This document shows, in pieces, positions 51,701 through 59,075 of a stretch of 64,000 nucleotides of DNA. Numbering within the stretch: the first letter of the stretch is position 1; the number at the start of each line of letters is the position of its first letter. The notes below the pieces were generated by a model. The model saw only the letters and a program-made list of their open reading frames with translations. It did not search any database and was not told the origin of the DNA. A program made the translations under genes and the position numbers. The DNA comes from Noviherbaspirillum aridicola (GTDB lineage Bacteria > Pseudomonadota > Gammaproteobacteria > Burkholderiales > Burkholderiaceae_D): positions 273,405-337,404 of the forward strand of contig NZ_BPMK01000003.1 in NCBI RefSeq assembly GCF_019656455.1, read 5' to 3'.

Positions 51701-51719
51701 GGCGGCGTCCGCGCGCTGA
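45780..51719 (+). CDS. chpA: Hybrid chemotaxis histidine kinase ChpA/PilL
   Basis: This 1979-residue protein is the kinase of the Pil-Chp system. It has clear histidine-phosphotransfer domains with His748 (SFHTLKGS), His1027 (AAHSLAGS) and His1242 (LLHTLKGS), plus degenerate Hpt-like N-terminal repeats. Ala/Pro-rich linkers separate them. The CheA dimerisation domain starts near 1358, followed by the ATPase (FEHLLRNAIVHGIESREARR), a CheW domain (about 1680-1800) and a C-terminal receiver with Asp1905. It ends the operon before a terminator. Confidence 0.95.
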   Translation: MTTPSSRETFDTGPLSWVIGEIREALNRSRAAVQEAVAQDADARLTSLRHAKTYLHQAHGALQIVDVDGVAIITETVEDLLERADAGQLPLDARAAEAIGNGYQALVEYLDELLAGAPHQPVRLFPYYRALLEVRGAERIHPADLFFPNLAIRPQFPAATPLPADPAHYVALRKRFELALLPFLKSSDRKAELANAAVMRDIAGEIEAMQSNAQARAFWWVMHAFGEGVADERIGNEIYVKQLFARINLQIRRLCQGSPSIAERLLRDALFFIAGAAQPTHRMQQVRAVYQLDGHVPADYDRKRYGQVDGDALAAARERLVQAKNLWNRISGGDASAADSFEHEMLLLADAGGKLGQPALTKLLRELKGIARHAARARQGDMLGMEMATSLLFVENALANLNRLAADFPQRAEALTARLLAIVTGGTPEEAAPWLDDMSRQAQQRQTMGAVVGEMQASLRQVEKILDEFFRDPAQRSPLGQLDDVLHQIEGALAVLDQDDAARTVRHTRTAVQRFMVDEEGAQPDVGQFEQVAQNIGALSFFIDSLQQPAGADGKRFSFDEESGLFRANLVERPGKDAGTVDVEVETSTDTFRPEDTPVGTVEDELNLRQQQSAELAVSLSAEPDNKALQDQLKASLEQIRRDAALLDNPEVTDRAQAGIELLESADFSSSPEMLLEVISATVPPLQPEQAIAPVAAPESDEAIDAELLEIFLSEAEEVLETVRQTLPASRHQPHNEEHLTTLRRSFHTLKGSSRMVGLNAFGEAAWGIEQVLNVRLAESTGGDAELYALLDKAAGLLEDWVRDLRDTGHSARTPDALVKAAEGVRTGRGFHYEEAAAPAAQELPAPVPDDAPAAQDEIETVTLLAPPDEDALPSDPPVDPFVPAEAIEPAGPAEALHVEPLPTFGFDEVAPHAEDVAAADPAPAEEMPEMPASLAVPEMEEAPVPAIPEPPVAAPQGRVIDFPVPGQEPRQNDNIKRIGDLEISVPLHNIFLAETDELVRLLARDMAEWRHEPERGASVQAVHAAHSLAGSSATVGFHTLQEVAHALELVLQSLMRRQVPLAEHDFDTLEQSVERLRFMLQKFALGEMPAHHPEYARILNSLRQDLTRRGESLPAEAPQPSSSYPLMDTLTDSLEAPPFIEGSPVQPAAFGDQPAGQAHQENLEPQEDGVPAVLPDAEQPVGAADAAEPLLALHDELDGDLLPVFLEEGRDMLPQMGSLLRNWHAQPGDAGAPQSLLRLLHTLKGSARMAGAMRLGQHFHDMETRIENLAHMGTAEPLALDDLLIRYDQSLQMFEQLQGGGTPAPAPAEASAPAAAPVSAPAIAVPNAVAAPAAPASKAAPPAVADAASRLPAAAPLVRVRADILDRLVNQAGEVSISRSKLETEVGTLKQSLTELTDNVSRLRDQLREIEMQAETQIASRMAQSGEREFDPLEFDRFTRLQELTRMMAESVNDVGSVHQNLSRTLDSATTDLALQARLTRDLQQDLMRVRMVQFASISERLYRVTRQAAKEMDKRVSLDIRGGAVEIDRGVLEKMAGPFEHLLRNAIVHGIESREARRAAGKNETGELRVEVRQEGNEVVIEFSDDGRGLDLQRIRDKAQRIGLLTHDADPGDDEVGQLIFHPGFSTADEITELAGRGIGMDVVRSEATSLGGRVATRTEAGHGTRFTIHLPLTLAVTQVVLLSAGGTTYAVPSVLVEQVQQLKTNALASAYNEGAVQWQGQRVSMHYLSALLGDRRASPVAQQYSPVLILKSGSERVALHVDEVLGNREVVVKNIGPQLSRMIGIAGATVLGSGDIVLILNPVPLAQRAAQDDIRAPRLNVSDAPEAMGAVAEMSRPQSPEAEPVQGLRTQNIVMVVDDSLTVRRVTQRLLTREGYQVVLAKDGVDALEHLQSVTPDVMLVDIEMPRMDGFDLTRNVRGDERTRSIPIIMITSRTASKHRNYALELGVNEYLGKPYQEEQLLGMIAGFVGKAASAR

Positions 51720-51747
51720 ACGGCACGCGCTCGCACGCGCCCGTCCG

Positions 51748-51786
51748 ACAGGCCCGCCTGCGCAAGCACGCGGGCCTGTTTCTTTC
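51748..51786 (+). terminator. Rho-independent terminator after chpA
   Basis: ACAGGCCCGC (51748-51757) and GCGGGCCTGT (51770-51779) form a perfect 10-bp stem with a 12-base loop, followed by TTTCTTT. It ends the pilGHIJ-chpA operon. Confidence 0.9.
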
Positions 51787-51866
51787 CGCATGCGGACCAC
51801 GATGCGACCGGCGGTCTGCCATGTTGAACCGCCGAGGCATCTCAGCGGTGCCCGCGCCGCGCGTCA

Positions 51867-53357
51867 TCATTCCTGCTCGTCGCTGTCGTCCCGCGCGCCG
51901 CTTTTCCTCACGACCGCATAGCGTGCCAGCGTGCGCCGCCGCGCCTCGTCATGGTCGACCACCGGCGCCGGATAGTCGCGCCCGATGACGATGCCGGCCG
52001 CGTCGAGCGCGGACCGCGGGGCGAGCCAGGGCGCATGCAGATGCTTGTCGGACAGCCTGCCGAGTTGCGGCAGGAAATGGCGGATGAAACCGCCCTGCGG
52101 GTCGAAACGTTCCGACTGCGTGACCGGATTGAAGATGCGGAAATAGGGCTGGGCGTCGCAGCCGCTGGAAGCCGCCCACTGCCAGCCGCCATTGTTCGCC
52201 GAGAGATCGAAGTCGTTGAGCTGCTGCGCGAAGTAGCGTTCGCCGCGCCGCCAGTCGATGCCGAGGTCCTTGACGAGAAAGCTCGCAGTGACCATGCGCA
52301 GGCGGTTGTGCATGAAACCGGTGCGGCGCAGCTGCAGCATCGCCGCGTCGACCAGCGGATAGCCGGTGCGGCCCTCGCACCACGCCGCGAACAGCCGGTC
52401 GGCCTGCTCGCCGGTCTCCCATTCGATGCGGTCGTACTCCGGCCGGAATGCCTCGCTCACCACCCTCGGATGCCAGTGCAGGATCATGAAATAGAAATCG
52501 CGCCAGATCAGCTCGGACAGCCAGGTCGCGCCCCCATCGGCGCCCTGGCCGCTGCGCATGGCCTGCAGCGCAAGGCGCGCGAGCGACCGTACGGAAACCG
52601 TGCCGAAGCGCAGATGCACCGACAGCAGAGACGTGCCGCTCGCGGCGGGATAGTCGCGCAGGCGCTGGTAGTCGCCGAGACGTTCGACGAACCGCTCCAG
52701 CAGCCTGGCCCCGCCGCTCATGCCGGTACCGAGCGGCAGGGAGGCGAGGTTGGTGCGGGAGAAGCCGAGCGCCTCCAGCGATGGCATGTCGCCGGCGGGC
52801 GGCGGTGCGAGGCGGCCCGGCAGCCCGGAAGTGACCCAGGGCTGCACGCTGTCATCATCGCCGCCCGCGTGCAGCGCCGCCAGCCAGGCTTTCTTGTAAG
52901 GCGTAAATACAGAAAAAGGCGTACCGCCGCGGGTCATCACCTCGTTTTTCTCGAAAATCACCTGGTCCTTGAAGCTGAGCCAGGCGCGGCCATCCCGTTC
53001 GAGGGCGGCGGCGACGCGCACGTCGCGCTGAACCGCGTAGGGCTCGTAGTCGTGGTTGGCCAGTACCGCCTCCGCGCCGAGCCGCGCGGCCAGCGCCGGA
53101 ATTTCCTCGACCGGATCGCCGTGCAGCACGATCAGTCCGCCGCCGGCCGCGCGCAGCGCGGCGTCGAGTTCGGCCGCGCTGTCGTGGATGAATTCCACCC
53201 GCCGGTCATCCCGCGGCAACGGATCGAGGATAAGCTTGTCGAAAATGAACACGCAGCAGACCTCGCCGGACCGGGCGAGCGCGTGGTGGAGCGCCGCGTG
53301 GTCGACATCGCGCAGATCCCGCCGGAACCAGACCAGTGATTTTCCAAACCTATCCAT
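51867..53357 (-). CDS. phrB: Deoxyribodipyrimidine photolyase (class I CPD photolyase)
   Basis: This 496-residue enzyme repairs UV dimers with light. The N-terminal antenna domain begins SLVWFRRDLRDVDHAALHHA. The FAD-binding domain has SELIWRDFYFMILHWHP, WCEGRTGYPLVDAAMLQLRR and NPVTQSERFDPQGGFIRHF, shortened here to QSERFDPQGGFIR. The ATG at 53357 has GGAAGGG upstream; an in-frame ATG four codons earlier (53369) is also possible. It is divergent from yqgE with 75 bases between starts. Confidence 0.95.
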   Translation of the reverse strand: MDRFGKSLVWFRRDLRDVDHAALHHALARSGEVCCVFIFDKLILDPLPRDDRRVEFIHDSAAELDAALRAAGGGLIVLHGDPVEEIPALAARLGAEAVLANHDYEPYAVQRDVRVAAALERDGRAWLSFKDQVIFEKNEVMTRGGTPFSVFTPYKKAWLAALHAGGDDDSVQPWVTSGLPGRLAPPPAGDMPSLEALGFSRTNLASLPLGTGMSGGARLLERFVERLGDYQRLRDYPAASGTSLLSVHLRFGTVSVRSLARLALQAMRSGQGADGGATWLSELIWRDFYFMILHWHPRVVSEAFRPEYDRIEWETGEQADRLFAAWCEGRTGYPLVDAAMLQLRRTGFMHNRLRMVTASFLVKDLGIDWRRGERYFAQQLNDFDLSANNGGWQWAASSGCDAQPYFRIFNPVTQSERFDPQGGFIRHFLPQLGRLSDKHLHAPWLAPRSALDAAGIVIGRDYPAPVVDHDEARRRTLARYAVVRKSGARDDSDEQE

Positions 53358-53432
53358 GAACCCTTCCATCTGTGCCGAGACCGCTCCGGCCGGCTGCCCG
53401 CGCCGGCTGGAATCAGGGTCAAAGCTGTTAAA

Positions 53433-54101
53433 ATGCCTATTATGGTGAAACCGAGCAAGAGCCGCTTTTCTTTCCAGGCGTCCGCGTCCCCGGCGGGCCA
53501 TGCCGGCCTGTCCGCACGCCCGCAGCCGGTCCCCGGCCTCGACCTGACCAACCACTTCCTGATCGCGATGCCGTCGATGCTCGATCCGATCTTCGGCGGC
53601 ACCGTGGTCTACCTGTGCGAGCACAATGCCGACGGCGCGCTCGGCCTGATCGTCAACAAGGCCACCGACATGATGCTCGACGTCCTGCTCGAACGCATCG
53701 ATCTCACTCCGGGCGCCGCCGCCCGCATGCTCGGCCTCGACACCCAGCCGGTGATGTTCGGCGGCCCGGTGCAGGTGGAACGCGGTTTCGTGCTGCACCA
53801 GCCGCACGGCAGCTGGTCCACCACCATCACGCCGAGCGACGAGATCGGCCTGACGACGTCCAAGGACGTGCTCGAGGCGGTGGCCGCCGGCCGCGGCCCG
53901 CAGCGCATGCTGGTGACGCTCGGCTGCGCCGGCTGGAGCGCCGGCCAGCTGGAAGAGGAAATCGGCCGCAACGGCTGGCTGACGGTGCCCGCCGAGCCCG
54001 CCATCATTTTCGACACGCCGGCGGAAGAACGATTCGCGGCGGCGATGAAGCTGCTCGGCATCGATCCCATCATGCTCACGGGCAGCGCGGGGCACGCCTG
54101 A
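53433..54101 (+). CDS. yqgE: UPF0301 (DUF179) protein YqgE
   Basis: This 222-residue protein has the UPF0301 features LIAMPSMLDPIFGGTVVYLC, LIVNKATDMMLDVLLERI and VMFGGPVQVERGFVLH. Its function is unknown, but it is regularly encoded upstream of ruvX (yqgF). The first 35 residues are unconserved, and an internal ATG (MPSML region) is too late to be the start. Its stop adjoins the GTG of ruvX. Confidence 0.9.
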   Translation: MPIMVKPSKSRFSFQASASPAGHAGLSARPQPVPGLDLTNHFLIAMPSMLDPIFGGTVVYLCEHNADGALGLIVNKATDMMLDVLLERIDLTPGAAARMLGLDTQPVMFGGPVQVERGFVLHQPHGSWSTTITPSDEIGLTTSKDVLEAVAAGRGPQRMLVTLGCAGWSAGQLEEEIGRNGWLTVPAEPAIIFDTPAEERFAAAMKLLGIDPIMLTGSAGHA

Positions 54102-54491
54102 GTGGAAACCGTCCTTGCGTTTGATTTCGGGCTGAAGCGCATCGGCGTGGCCATCGGCAACACCCTGCTGCGCGAAGCCCGGCCCCTGACAGTCATCACC
54201 GCCGCTACCAATGACGCCAGGTTCGCCGCCGTCGGCGCCCTGATCGACGAATGGAAGCCGGACCGCTGCGTGGTCGGCCTGCCGCTGCACCCCGACGGCG
54301 CCGAGCACGAGCTGACCGTGCGCTGCCGGCGCTTCGGCAATCAGATCAACGGCCGCTTCGGCGTCCCGGTGGTCCTGGTCGACGAGCGCTATTCCTCGGC
54401 AGTGATCGTCCAGCGGCGCGGCGAGATCGTGGACGACCAGGCCGCCGCCATCATTCTGCAACAATACTTCAATGACCATGCCCAATCCTGA
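54102..54491 (+). CDS. ruvX: RuvX/YqgF family Holliday-junction-resolvase-like nuclease
   Basis: This 129-residue protein has the RNase-H fold motif [17 protein letters not shown] with a catalytic aspartate, then [10 protein letters not shown] and [13 protein letters not shown]. Members act on 16S rRNA maturation. It starts at GTG 54102 immediately after the yqgE stop. It ends with the overlap of the pyrR start by 20 bases. The order yqgE-ruvX-pyrR is common in proteobacteria. Confidence 0.93.
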   Translation: METVLAFDFGLKRIGVAIGNTLLREARPLTVITAATNDARFAAVGALIDEWKPDRCVVGLPLHPDGAEHELTVRCRRFGNQINGRFGVPVVLVDERYSSAVIVQRRGEIVDDQAAAIILQQYFNDHAQS

Positions 54492-54984
54492 TTTCGACGC
54501 GGAAGCCTTGTACCGGGCGCTCGCCGAGCGCATGAAAAGCGGCCTCGCGCAGGCCCGCGACGTGGCCATCGTCGGCATTCATTCCGGCGGCGCGTGGCTG
54601 GCCGAAAGGCTGGCCGCCGATCTCGGACTGTCCGCACGCCTCGGCTTCATCGACGTCTCGTTCTACCGCGACGACTATGCCGAGCGCGGCCTGCATCCGG
54701 ACGTCAAGCCGAGCCAGATTCCGTTCGAGGTGGAGGGGGCGACCATCGTCCTGGTCGACGACGTGCTCTATACCGGCCGCACGACCCGCGCCGCCATCAA
54801 CGAGCTGTTCGACTATGGCCGCCCGGCCCGCGTGATGCTCGCGGCCCTGGTCGACCGCGGCGGCCGCGAGCTGCCGGTCGCCCCCGACTTCGTCGCCGAA
54901 ACCGTCACGCTGCCTCCCGATCAGCACTTCGTCCTGCAACGCGCCGCGGACGGCCGTTTCTCCCTGACCGTAGATCATGCATAA
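54472..54984 (+). CDS. pyrR: PyrR-type bifunctional regulator/uracil phosphoribosyltransferase
   Basis: This 170-residue phosphoribosyltransferase has the PRPP motif [18 protein letters not shown] and [10 protein letters not shown] in the flexible loop. It resembles PyrR, which regulates pyr transcription in Bacillus by RNA binding and shows UPRTase activity. In Pseudomonas pyrR precedes pyrB, as here. It starts 20 bases before the ruvX end, and its end overlaps pyrB by eight bases. I saw no clear PyrR-binding loop upstream. Confidence 0.9.
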   Translation: MTMPNPDFDAEALYRALAERMKSGLAQARDVAIVGIHSGGAWLAERLAADLGLSARLGFIDVSFYRDDYAERGLHPDVKPSQIPFEVEGATIVLVDDVLYTGRTTRAAINELFDYGRPARVMLAALVDRGGRELPVAPDFVAETVTLPPDQHFVLQRAADGRFSLTVDHA

Positions 54985-55936
54985 CCCGCAACTGAACAAG
55001 AACGGCGAGCTGCAGCACCTGCTCACCATCGAAGGCCTGCCCCGCGCCATCATCACCCACATTCTCGATACCGCTTCTTCCTTCGTCAGCATCAGCGACC
55101 GCGAAGTCAAGAAAGTGCCGCTGATGCGCGGCAAGAGCGTGTTCAACCTGTTTTTCGAGAACTCGACCCGCACCCGCACCACCTTCGAGATCGCCTCCAA
55201 GCGCCTGTCGGCCGACGTCATCAACCTCAACATCTCGGCCTCCAGCACCAGCAAGGGCGAATCCCTGCTCGACACCATCGACAACCTGGCGGCGATGCAT
55301 GCCGACATGTTCGTGGTGCGGCACGCACAGTCCGGCGCGCCCTACCTGATCGCCAAGCACCTGGTCGACACCCGGCAGTCGCATGTGCACGTGGTCAACG
55401 CCGGCGACGGGCGGCACGCGCATCCGACGCAGGGCCTGCTCGACATGTACACGATCCGCCACTACAAGAAGGATTTCAGCAATCTGACGGTCGCCATCGT
55501 CGGCGACATCCTGCACAGCCGGGTCGCGCGTTCCGACATCCACGCCCTGACCACGCTCGGCGTGCCGGAAGTGCGGGCCATCGGCCCCCGCACGCTGCTG
55601 CCCGGCGGACTGGAGCAGATGGGCGTGCGCGTATTCACCGACATGAACGAGGGCCTGCGCGGCGCCGATGTGATCATCATGCTGCGCCTGCAGAACGAGC
55701 GCATGTCGGGCGCGCTGCTGCCGTCGGCCCAGGAATTCTTCAAGAGCTATGGCCTGACCCCGGAACGGCTCGCGCTCGCCAAGCCCGACGCCATCGTGAT
55801 GCACCCCGGACCGATGAACCGCGGCGTCGAGATCGACTCCGCCGTCGCCGACGGCGCGCAGGCGGTGATCCTGCCGCAGGTGACCTTCGGCATTGCGGTC
55901 CGCATGGCGGTGATGAGCATTTTGGCGGGAAAGTAA
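54977..55936 (+). CDS. pyrB: Aspartate carbamoyltransferase, catalytic subunit
   Basis: This 319-residue enzyme joins carbamoyl phosphate and aspartate in pyrimidine synthesis. It has [18 protein letters not shown], with the carbamoyl-phosphate site STRTRT, then [12 protein letters not shown] and VDADVHM-like [12 protein letters not shown]. The subunit length matches catalytic chains that form dodecamers with the pseudo-dihydroorotase encoded next. It lies four bases before pyrC'. Confidence 0.96.
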   Translation: MHNPQLNKNGELQHLLTIEGLPRAIITHILDTASSFVSISDREVKKVPLMRGKSVFNLFFENSTRTRTTFEIASKRLSADVINLNISASSTSKGESLLDTIDNLAAMHADMFVVRHAQSGAPYLIAKHLVDTRQSHVHVVNAGDGRHAHPTQGLLDMYTIRHYKKDFSNLTVAIVGDILHSRVARSDIHALTTLGVPEVRAIGPRTLLPGGLEQMGVRVFTDMNEGLRGADVIIMLRLQNERMSGALLPSAQEFFKSYGLTPERLALAKPDAIVMHPGPMNRGVEIDSAVADGAQAVILPQVTFGIAVRMAVMSILAGK

Positions 55937-55940
55937 AACC

Positions 55941-57227
55941 ATGAAACTCCATATCAAGAATGGCCGCGTGATCGACCCGGCCAACGGCACCGACGCGCAG
56001 CAGGATCTGTACGTGGCCGACGGCAGGATCGCCGCGCTCGGCACCGCACCCGCAGGATTCGTCGCCGACCGCAGCATCGATGCCGCCGGCCTGGTGGTGG
56101 CACCCGGCCTGGTCGACCTGAGCGCCCGCCTGCGCGAGCCGGGCTACGAGTACAAGGCAACGCTGGAGTCGGAGATGCAGGCGGCGGTGCAGGGCGGCGT
56201 CACCAGCCTGGTCTGCCCGCCCGATACCGACCCGGTGCTCGACGAGCCCGGCCTGGTGGAGATGCTCAAGCATCGCGCGCGCATCCTTAACCAGGCCAAT
56301 GTCTATCCGCTCGGCGCGCTCACCGCCGGCCTGAAGGGCGAGTCGCTGACCGAAATGGCCGAGCTGACCGAAGCCGGCTGCATCGGTTTTTCCCAGGCGG
56401 AGAAACCGGTGCTCGACACCACGGTGCTCATGCGCGCGCTGCAGTATGCGAAGACCTTCGACTACACCGTCTGGCTGCGTCCGCAGGACCCGCATCTCGG
56501 CCGCGGCGGCGTCGCCCACAGCGGTCCGGTGGCGTCCCGGCTCGGCCTGCCCGGCGTGCCGGTGATGAGCGAAACGATCGCGCTGTACACCCTGTTCGAA
56601 CTGGTGCGCTCCACCGGTACCCGGGTCCACCTCTGCCGCATGTCGTCCGCGGCCGGCATCGAGCTGGTGCGCGCGGCCAAGCGCGAAGGCCTGCCGGTGA
56701 CCTGCGACGTCGGCGCCCATCACGTGCACCTGACCGATGTCGACATCGGCTTCTTCGACCCCAACGCGCGCGTCACGCCGCCGTTCCGCTCGCAGCGTGA
56801 CCGTGACGCGATCCGGCAGGGCCTGCTCGACGGCACCATCGACGCCATCTGTTCCGACCATACGCCGGTCGACGATGACGAAAAGCTGCTGCCGTTCGGC
56901 GAAGCCTCGCCCGGCGCCACCGGCCTCGAACTGCTGCTGCCGCTGGCGCTGCGCTGGGCCGAGGAGTGCGTGACCGAGCCGTCCCAGCGCGTGCCGCGCG
57001 CGCTCGCCAAGCTCACCGCCGACGCCGCACGCGTGGCCGGCCTGCCCGGCGGCAGCCTCGCGGTCGGGGCGGCGGCAGACATCTGCGTCTTCGATACGCA
57101 GGCGCGCTGGAAGGTGGAAGCGTCGGCGCTCGCCAGCCAGGGCAAGCACACGCCCTTCCTCGGCTATGAAATGAGCGGACAGGTCAGGGCCACGGTGGTC
57201 GCCGGCCACCTCGCATTCTCGCGCTGA
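55941..57227 (+). CDS. pyrC': Dihydroorotase-like protein (pseudo-dihydroorotase, PyrC')
   Basis: This 428-residue amidohydrolase-fold protein aligns with dihydroorotase but lacks the first metal-binding motif. The normal DxHxHLREPG is DLSARLREPG here (residues 59-68), so the two histidines are Ser61 and Arg63. GAHHVHLTD and CSDHTPVDD further on are kept. In Pseudomonas the equivalent inactive PyrC' is needed only to assemble aspartate carbamoyltransferase. A functional pyrC is expected elsewhere. It directly follows pyrB. Confidence 0.9.
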   Translation: MKLHIKNGRVIDPANGTDAQQDLYVADGRIAALGTAPAGFVADRSIDAAGLVVAPGLVDLSARLREPGYEYKATLESEMQAAVQGGVTSLVCPPDTDPVLDEPGLVEMLKHRARILNQANVYPLGALTAGLKGESLTEMAELTEAGCIGFSQAEKPVLDTTVLMRALQYAKTFDYTVWLRPQDPHLGRGGVAHSGPVASRLGLPGVPVMSETIALYTLFELVRSTGTRVHLCRMSSAAGIELVRAAKREGLPVTCDVGAHHVHLTDVDIGFFDPNARVTPPFRSQRDRDAIRQGLLDGTIDAICSDHTPVDDDEKLLPFGEASPGATGLELLLPLALRWAEECVTEPSQRVPRALAKLTADAARVAGLPGGSLAVGAAADICVFDTQARWKVEASALASQGKHTPFLGYEMSGQVRATVVAGHLAFSR

Positions 57228-57237
57228 GCGCCGGCCC

Positions 57238-57993
57238 ATGCCCGTCCTGCGCCTGATCCGCGTCGTGCTGCATCTGCTGCGCGGCCTGGCCACCTGCGCG
57301 CTGATATTCCCGTTCACGGATGCGGCGGGCCGGCAGTCGCGGGTGCAGCGCTGGTCGGCGCGCCTGGTGGCGCTGTGCGGCGCCGAGCTGGAAATCGTCC
57401 GTCACCACACCGACGAACCGGCGAAGCGCGCGCTGGTGGTCGCCAACCACGTGTCCTGGCTCGACATCTTCGTCATCAATACCCTGCATCCCTGCCGCTT
57501 CGTCGCCAAGTCCGACATCCGCGACTGGCCGGTGATCGGCTGGCTGTGCGGCCGCACCGGGACCATCTTCATCGCGCGCGGCAAGCTGCGCGACGTGCGC
57601 CGCATCTACCAGGGACTGGTCGAGAGCCTGCGGGCCGGCGAGCATGTCGCCTTCTTCCCCGAGGGCACGACGTCCGCACAGGGCAGGCTGCTGCCGTTCC
57701 ACGCCAACCTGTTCGAGGCGGCGATCGAGGCGCAGGTGCCGGTCCAGCCCTATGCGATACGCTACCTCGACGCGCAGGGGAACTGGCATCCGGCGGCGGA
57801 ATTCATCGGCGACATGGGCTTTGTCGACAGCATGCTGACGGTGCTGCGCGCGCGAGGAATGAAGGCGCAGCTGCATCTGCTGCCGCCGGTCGTCACCAGC
57901 GAGGCATCGCACCGCCGCGATCTCGCCGACGCCGCGCGCGACGCGATCGGCGCCGCGCTCGGCACGGAAGTTCAGATCGAGCCCGGCTGCTGA
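57238..57993 (+). CDS. plsC: 1-acyl-sn-glycerol-3-phosphate acyltransferase family protein
   Basis: This 251-residue membrane acyltransferase has motif I NHVSWLD (the His/Asp catalytic pair) and motif III FPEGT, with [14 protein letters not shown] between. It would acylate lysophosphatidate or another lysolipid at the inner membrane. It follows pyrC' by 10 bases. Its 3' end overlaps the convergent apaH by 22 bases. The exact substrate is uncertain. Confidence 0.88.
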   Translation: MPVLRLIRVVLHLLRGLATCALIFPFTDAAGRQSRVQRWSARLVALCGAELEIVRHHTDEPAKRALVVANHVSWLDIFVINTLHPCRFVAKSDIRDWPVIGWLCGRTGTIFIARGKLRDVRRIYQGLVESLRAGEHVAFFPEGTTSAQGRLLPFHANLFEAAIEAQVPVQPYAIRYLDAQGNWHPAAEFIGDMGFVDSMLTVLRARGMKAQLHLLPPVVTSEASHRRDLADAARDAIGAALGTEVQIEPGC

Positions 57994-58793
57994 TACTGCG
58001 GGCAATCCACCTGTATCACGCTGCGGTCCTGCAGGCAGACCGCGCTCAGCTTTCCGCCCCACAGGCAGCCCGTATCGAGGCTGATCACATCCTCCCGCAT
58101 CATCAGGCCGAGTGTCGACCAGTGGCCGAAGACGATGGGCACGCCCGCCGTCCTGCGTCCCGGCACCTCGAACCAGGGCAGGTAGCCGGGCTGGTCCGGC
58201 TCGGCTCCCTTTGAGCGCAGGTCCATGGTGCCGTCCGCGCTGCAGAAGCGGATGCGCGTGAGCGCGTTGATGATGCAGCGCAGCCGGTCGGCACCCTGCA
58301 GGTCGTCGTGCCAGCGCGCCGGCTCGTTGCCGTACATCGTGCGCAGGAAGGCGACCCAGTCCGGTCCGCGCAGCGCCTCCTCCACTTCCGCCGCCAGCGC
58401 CATCACCTGCTGCGCATCCCACTGCGGCAGGACGCCGGCGTGCACCAGCAGGTGCCCCGCCTCGAACAGTGCCAGCGGACGCCGGCGCAGCCAGTCGATG
58501 AGTTCGTCGCGGTCGGGTGCGCCGAGGATGTCGTCGAGGGTGTCGGTGCGGTGGGCGGGCCGGATGCCCTGCGACACCGCAAGCAGGTGCAGGTCGTGGT
58601 TGCCGAGCAGGGCCAGGGCGCGGTCGCCGAGGGCGCGTACTTCACGCAGGGTGGCGAGCGACTGGGGGCCGCGGTTGACGAGGTCGCCGACGATGATCAC
58701 CCGCGCATCCGGATGGCGCGAGAAAACGCGGTCGAGCAGTTCGCTCATCTTCTGGCGGCATCCCTGGATGTCGCCCATTGCGTACAGAGTCAT
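57972..58793 (-). CDS. apaH: Symmetrical diadenosine tetraphosphatase
   Basis: This 273-residue metallophosphoesterase cleaves Ap4A to two ADP and can decap Np4-RNA. It contains [33 protein letters not shown] and [11 protein letters not shown], with the metal-binding Asp, Asn and His. [12 protein letters not shown] lies near the end. The length matches the family. It converges on plsC and diverges from manC. Confidence 0.95.
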   Translation of the reverse strand: MTLYAMGDIQGCRQKMSELLDRVFSRHPDARVIIVGDLVNRGPQSLATLREVRALGDRALALLGNHDLHLLAVSQGIRPAHRTDTLDDILGAPDRDELIDWLRRRPLALFEAGHLLVHAGVLPQWDAQQVMALAAEVEEALRGPDWVAFLRTMYGNEPARWHDDLQGADRLRCIINALTRIRFCSADGTMDLRSKGAEPDQPGYLPWFEVPGRRTAGVPIVFGHWSTLGLMMREDVISLDTGCLWGGKLSAVCLQDRSVIQVDCPQYQQPGSI

Positions 58794-59075
58794 GTGTGGC
58801 TTTGCTGGAAGCTGTGGTTACCGGATGTGAAGCCGCTGCGGGCCGGCGGTTCCGTTTTTCCGCGCTGCAATGGATGGCCGTTGTAAGTCGTCAATACATG
58901 TGTCGGGAATGTGCCAATCCACGCCTTCTTGCTGCGCAAGCTCAAATGGCCGGGAGTCGTTTCGATCAGACTGTGTTGCGTATTAGTCATCTTTTTTGGT
59001 CTTGCCGGTGTTGCGACCCCGGTTCCGGCAAGCCGATTCCTGCATCGAGTCCATTCGTACAAGAGCGAGAAAAAC
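58794..59075 (+). other. 282-bp apaH-manC divergent intergenic region
   Basis: No gene is convincing. An 8-bp inverted repeat CTTGCCGG (59001-59008) and CCGGCAAG (59025-59032) with a 16-base loop lies 44 bases before the manC ATG. A T-run (CTTTTTT) just upstream makes the region less GC-rich than its neighbours. A clear promoter was not identified. Confidence 0.45.

Noticed and set aside
58911..59075. In-frame 55-codon extension of manC with a hydrophobic segment
   Set aside because: ManC enzymes are cytoplasmic and begin at the MLIPVILSGG-type motif; the extension overlaps a hairpin and has no ribosome-binding site.
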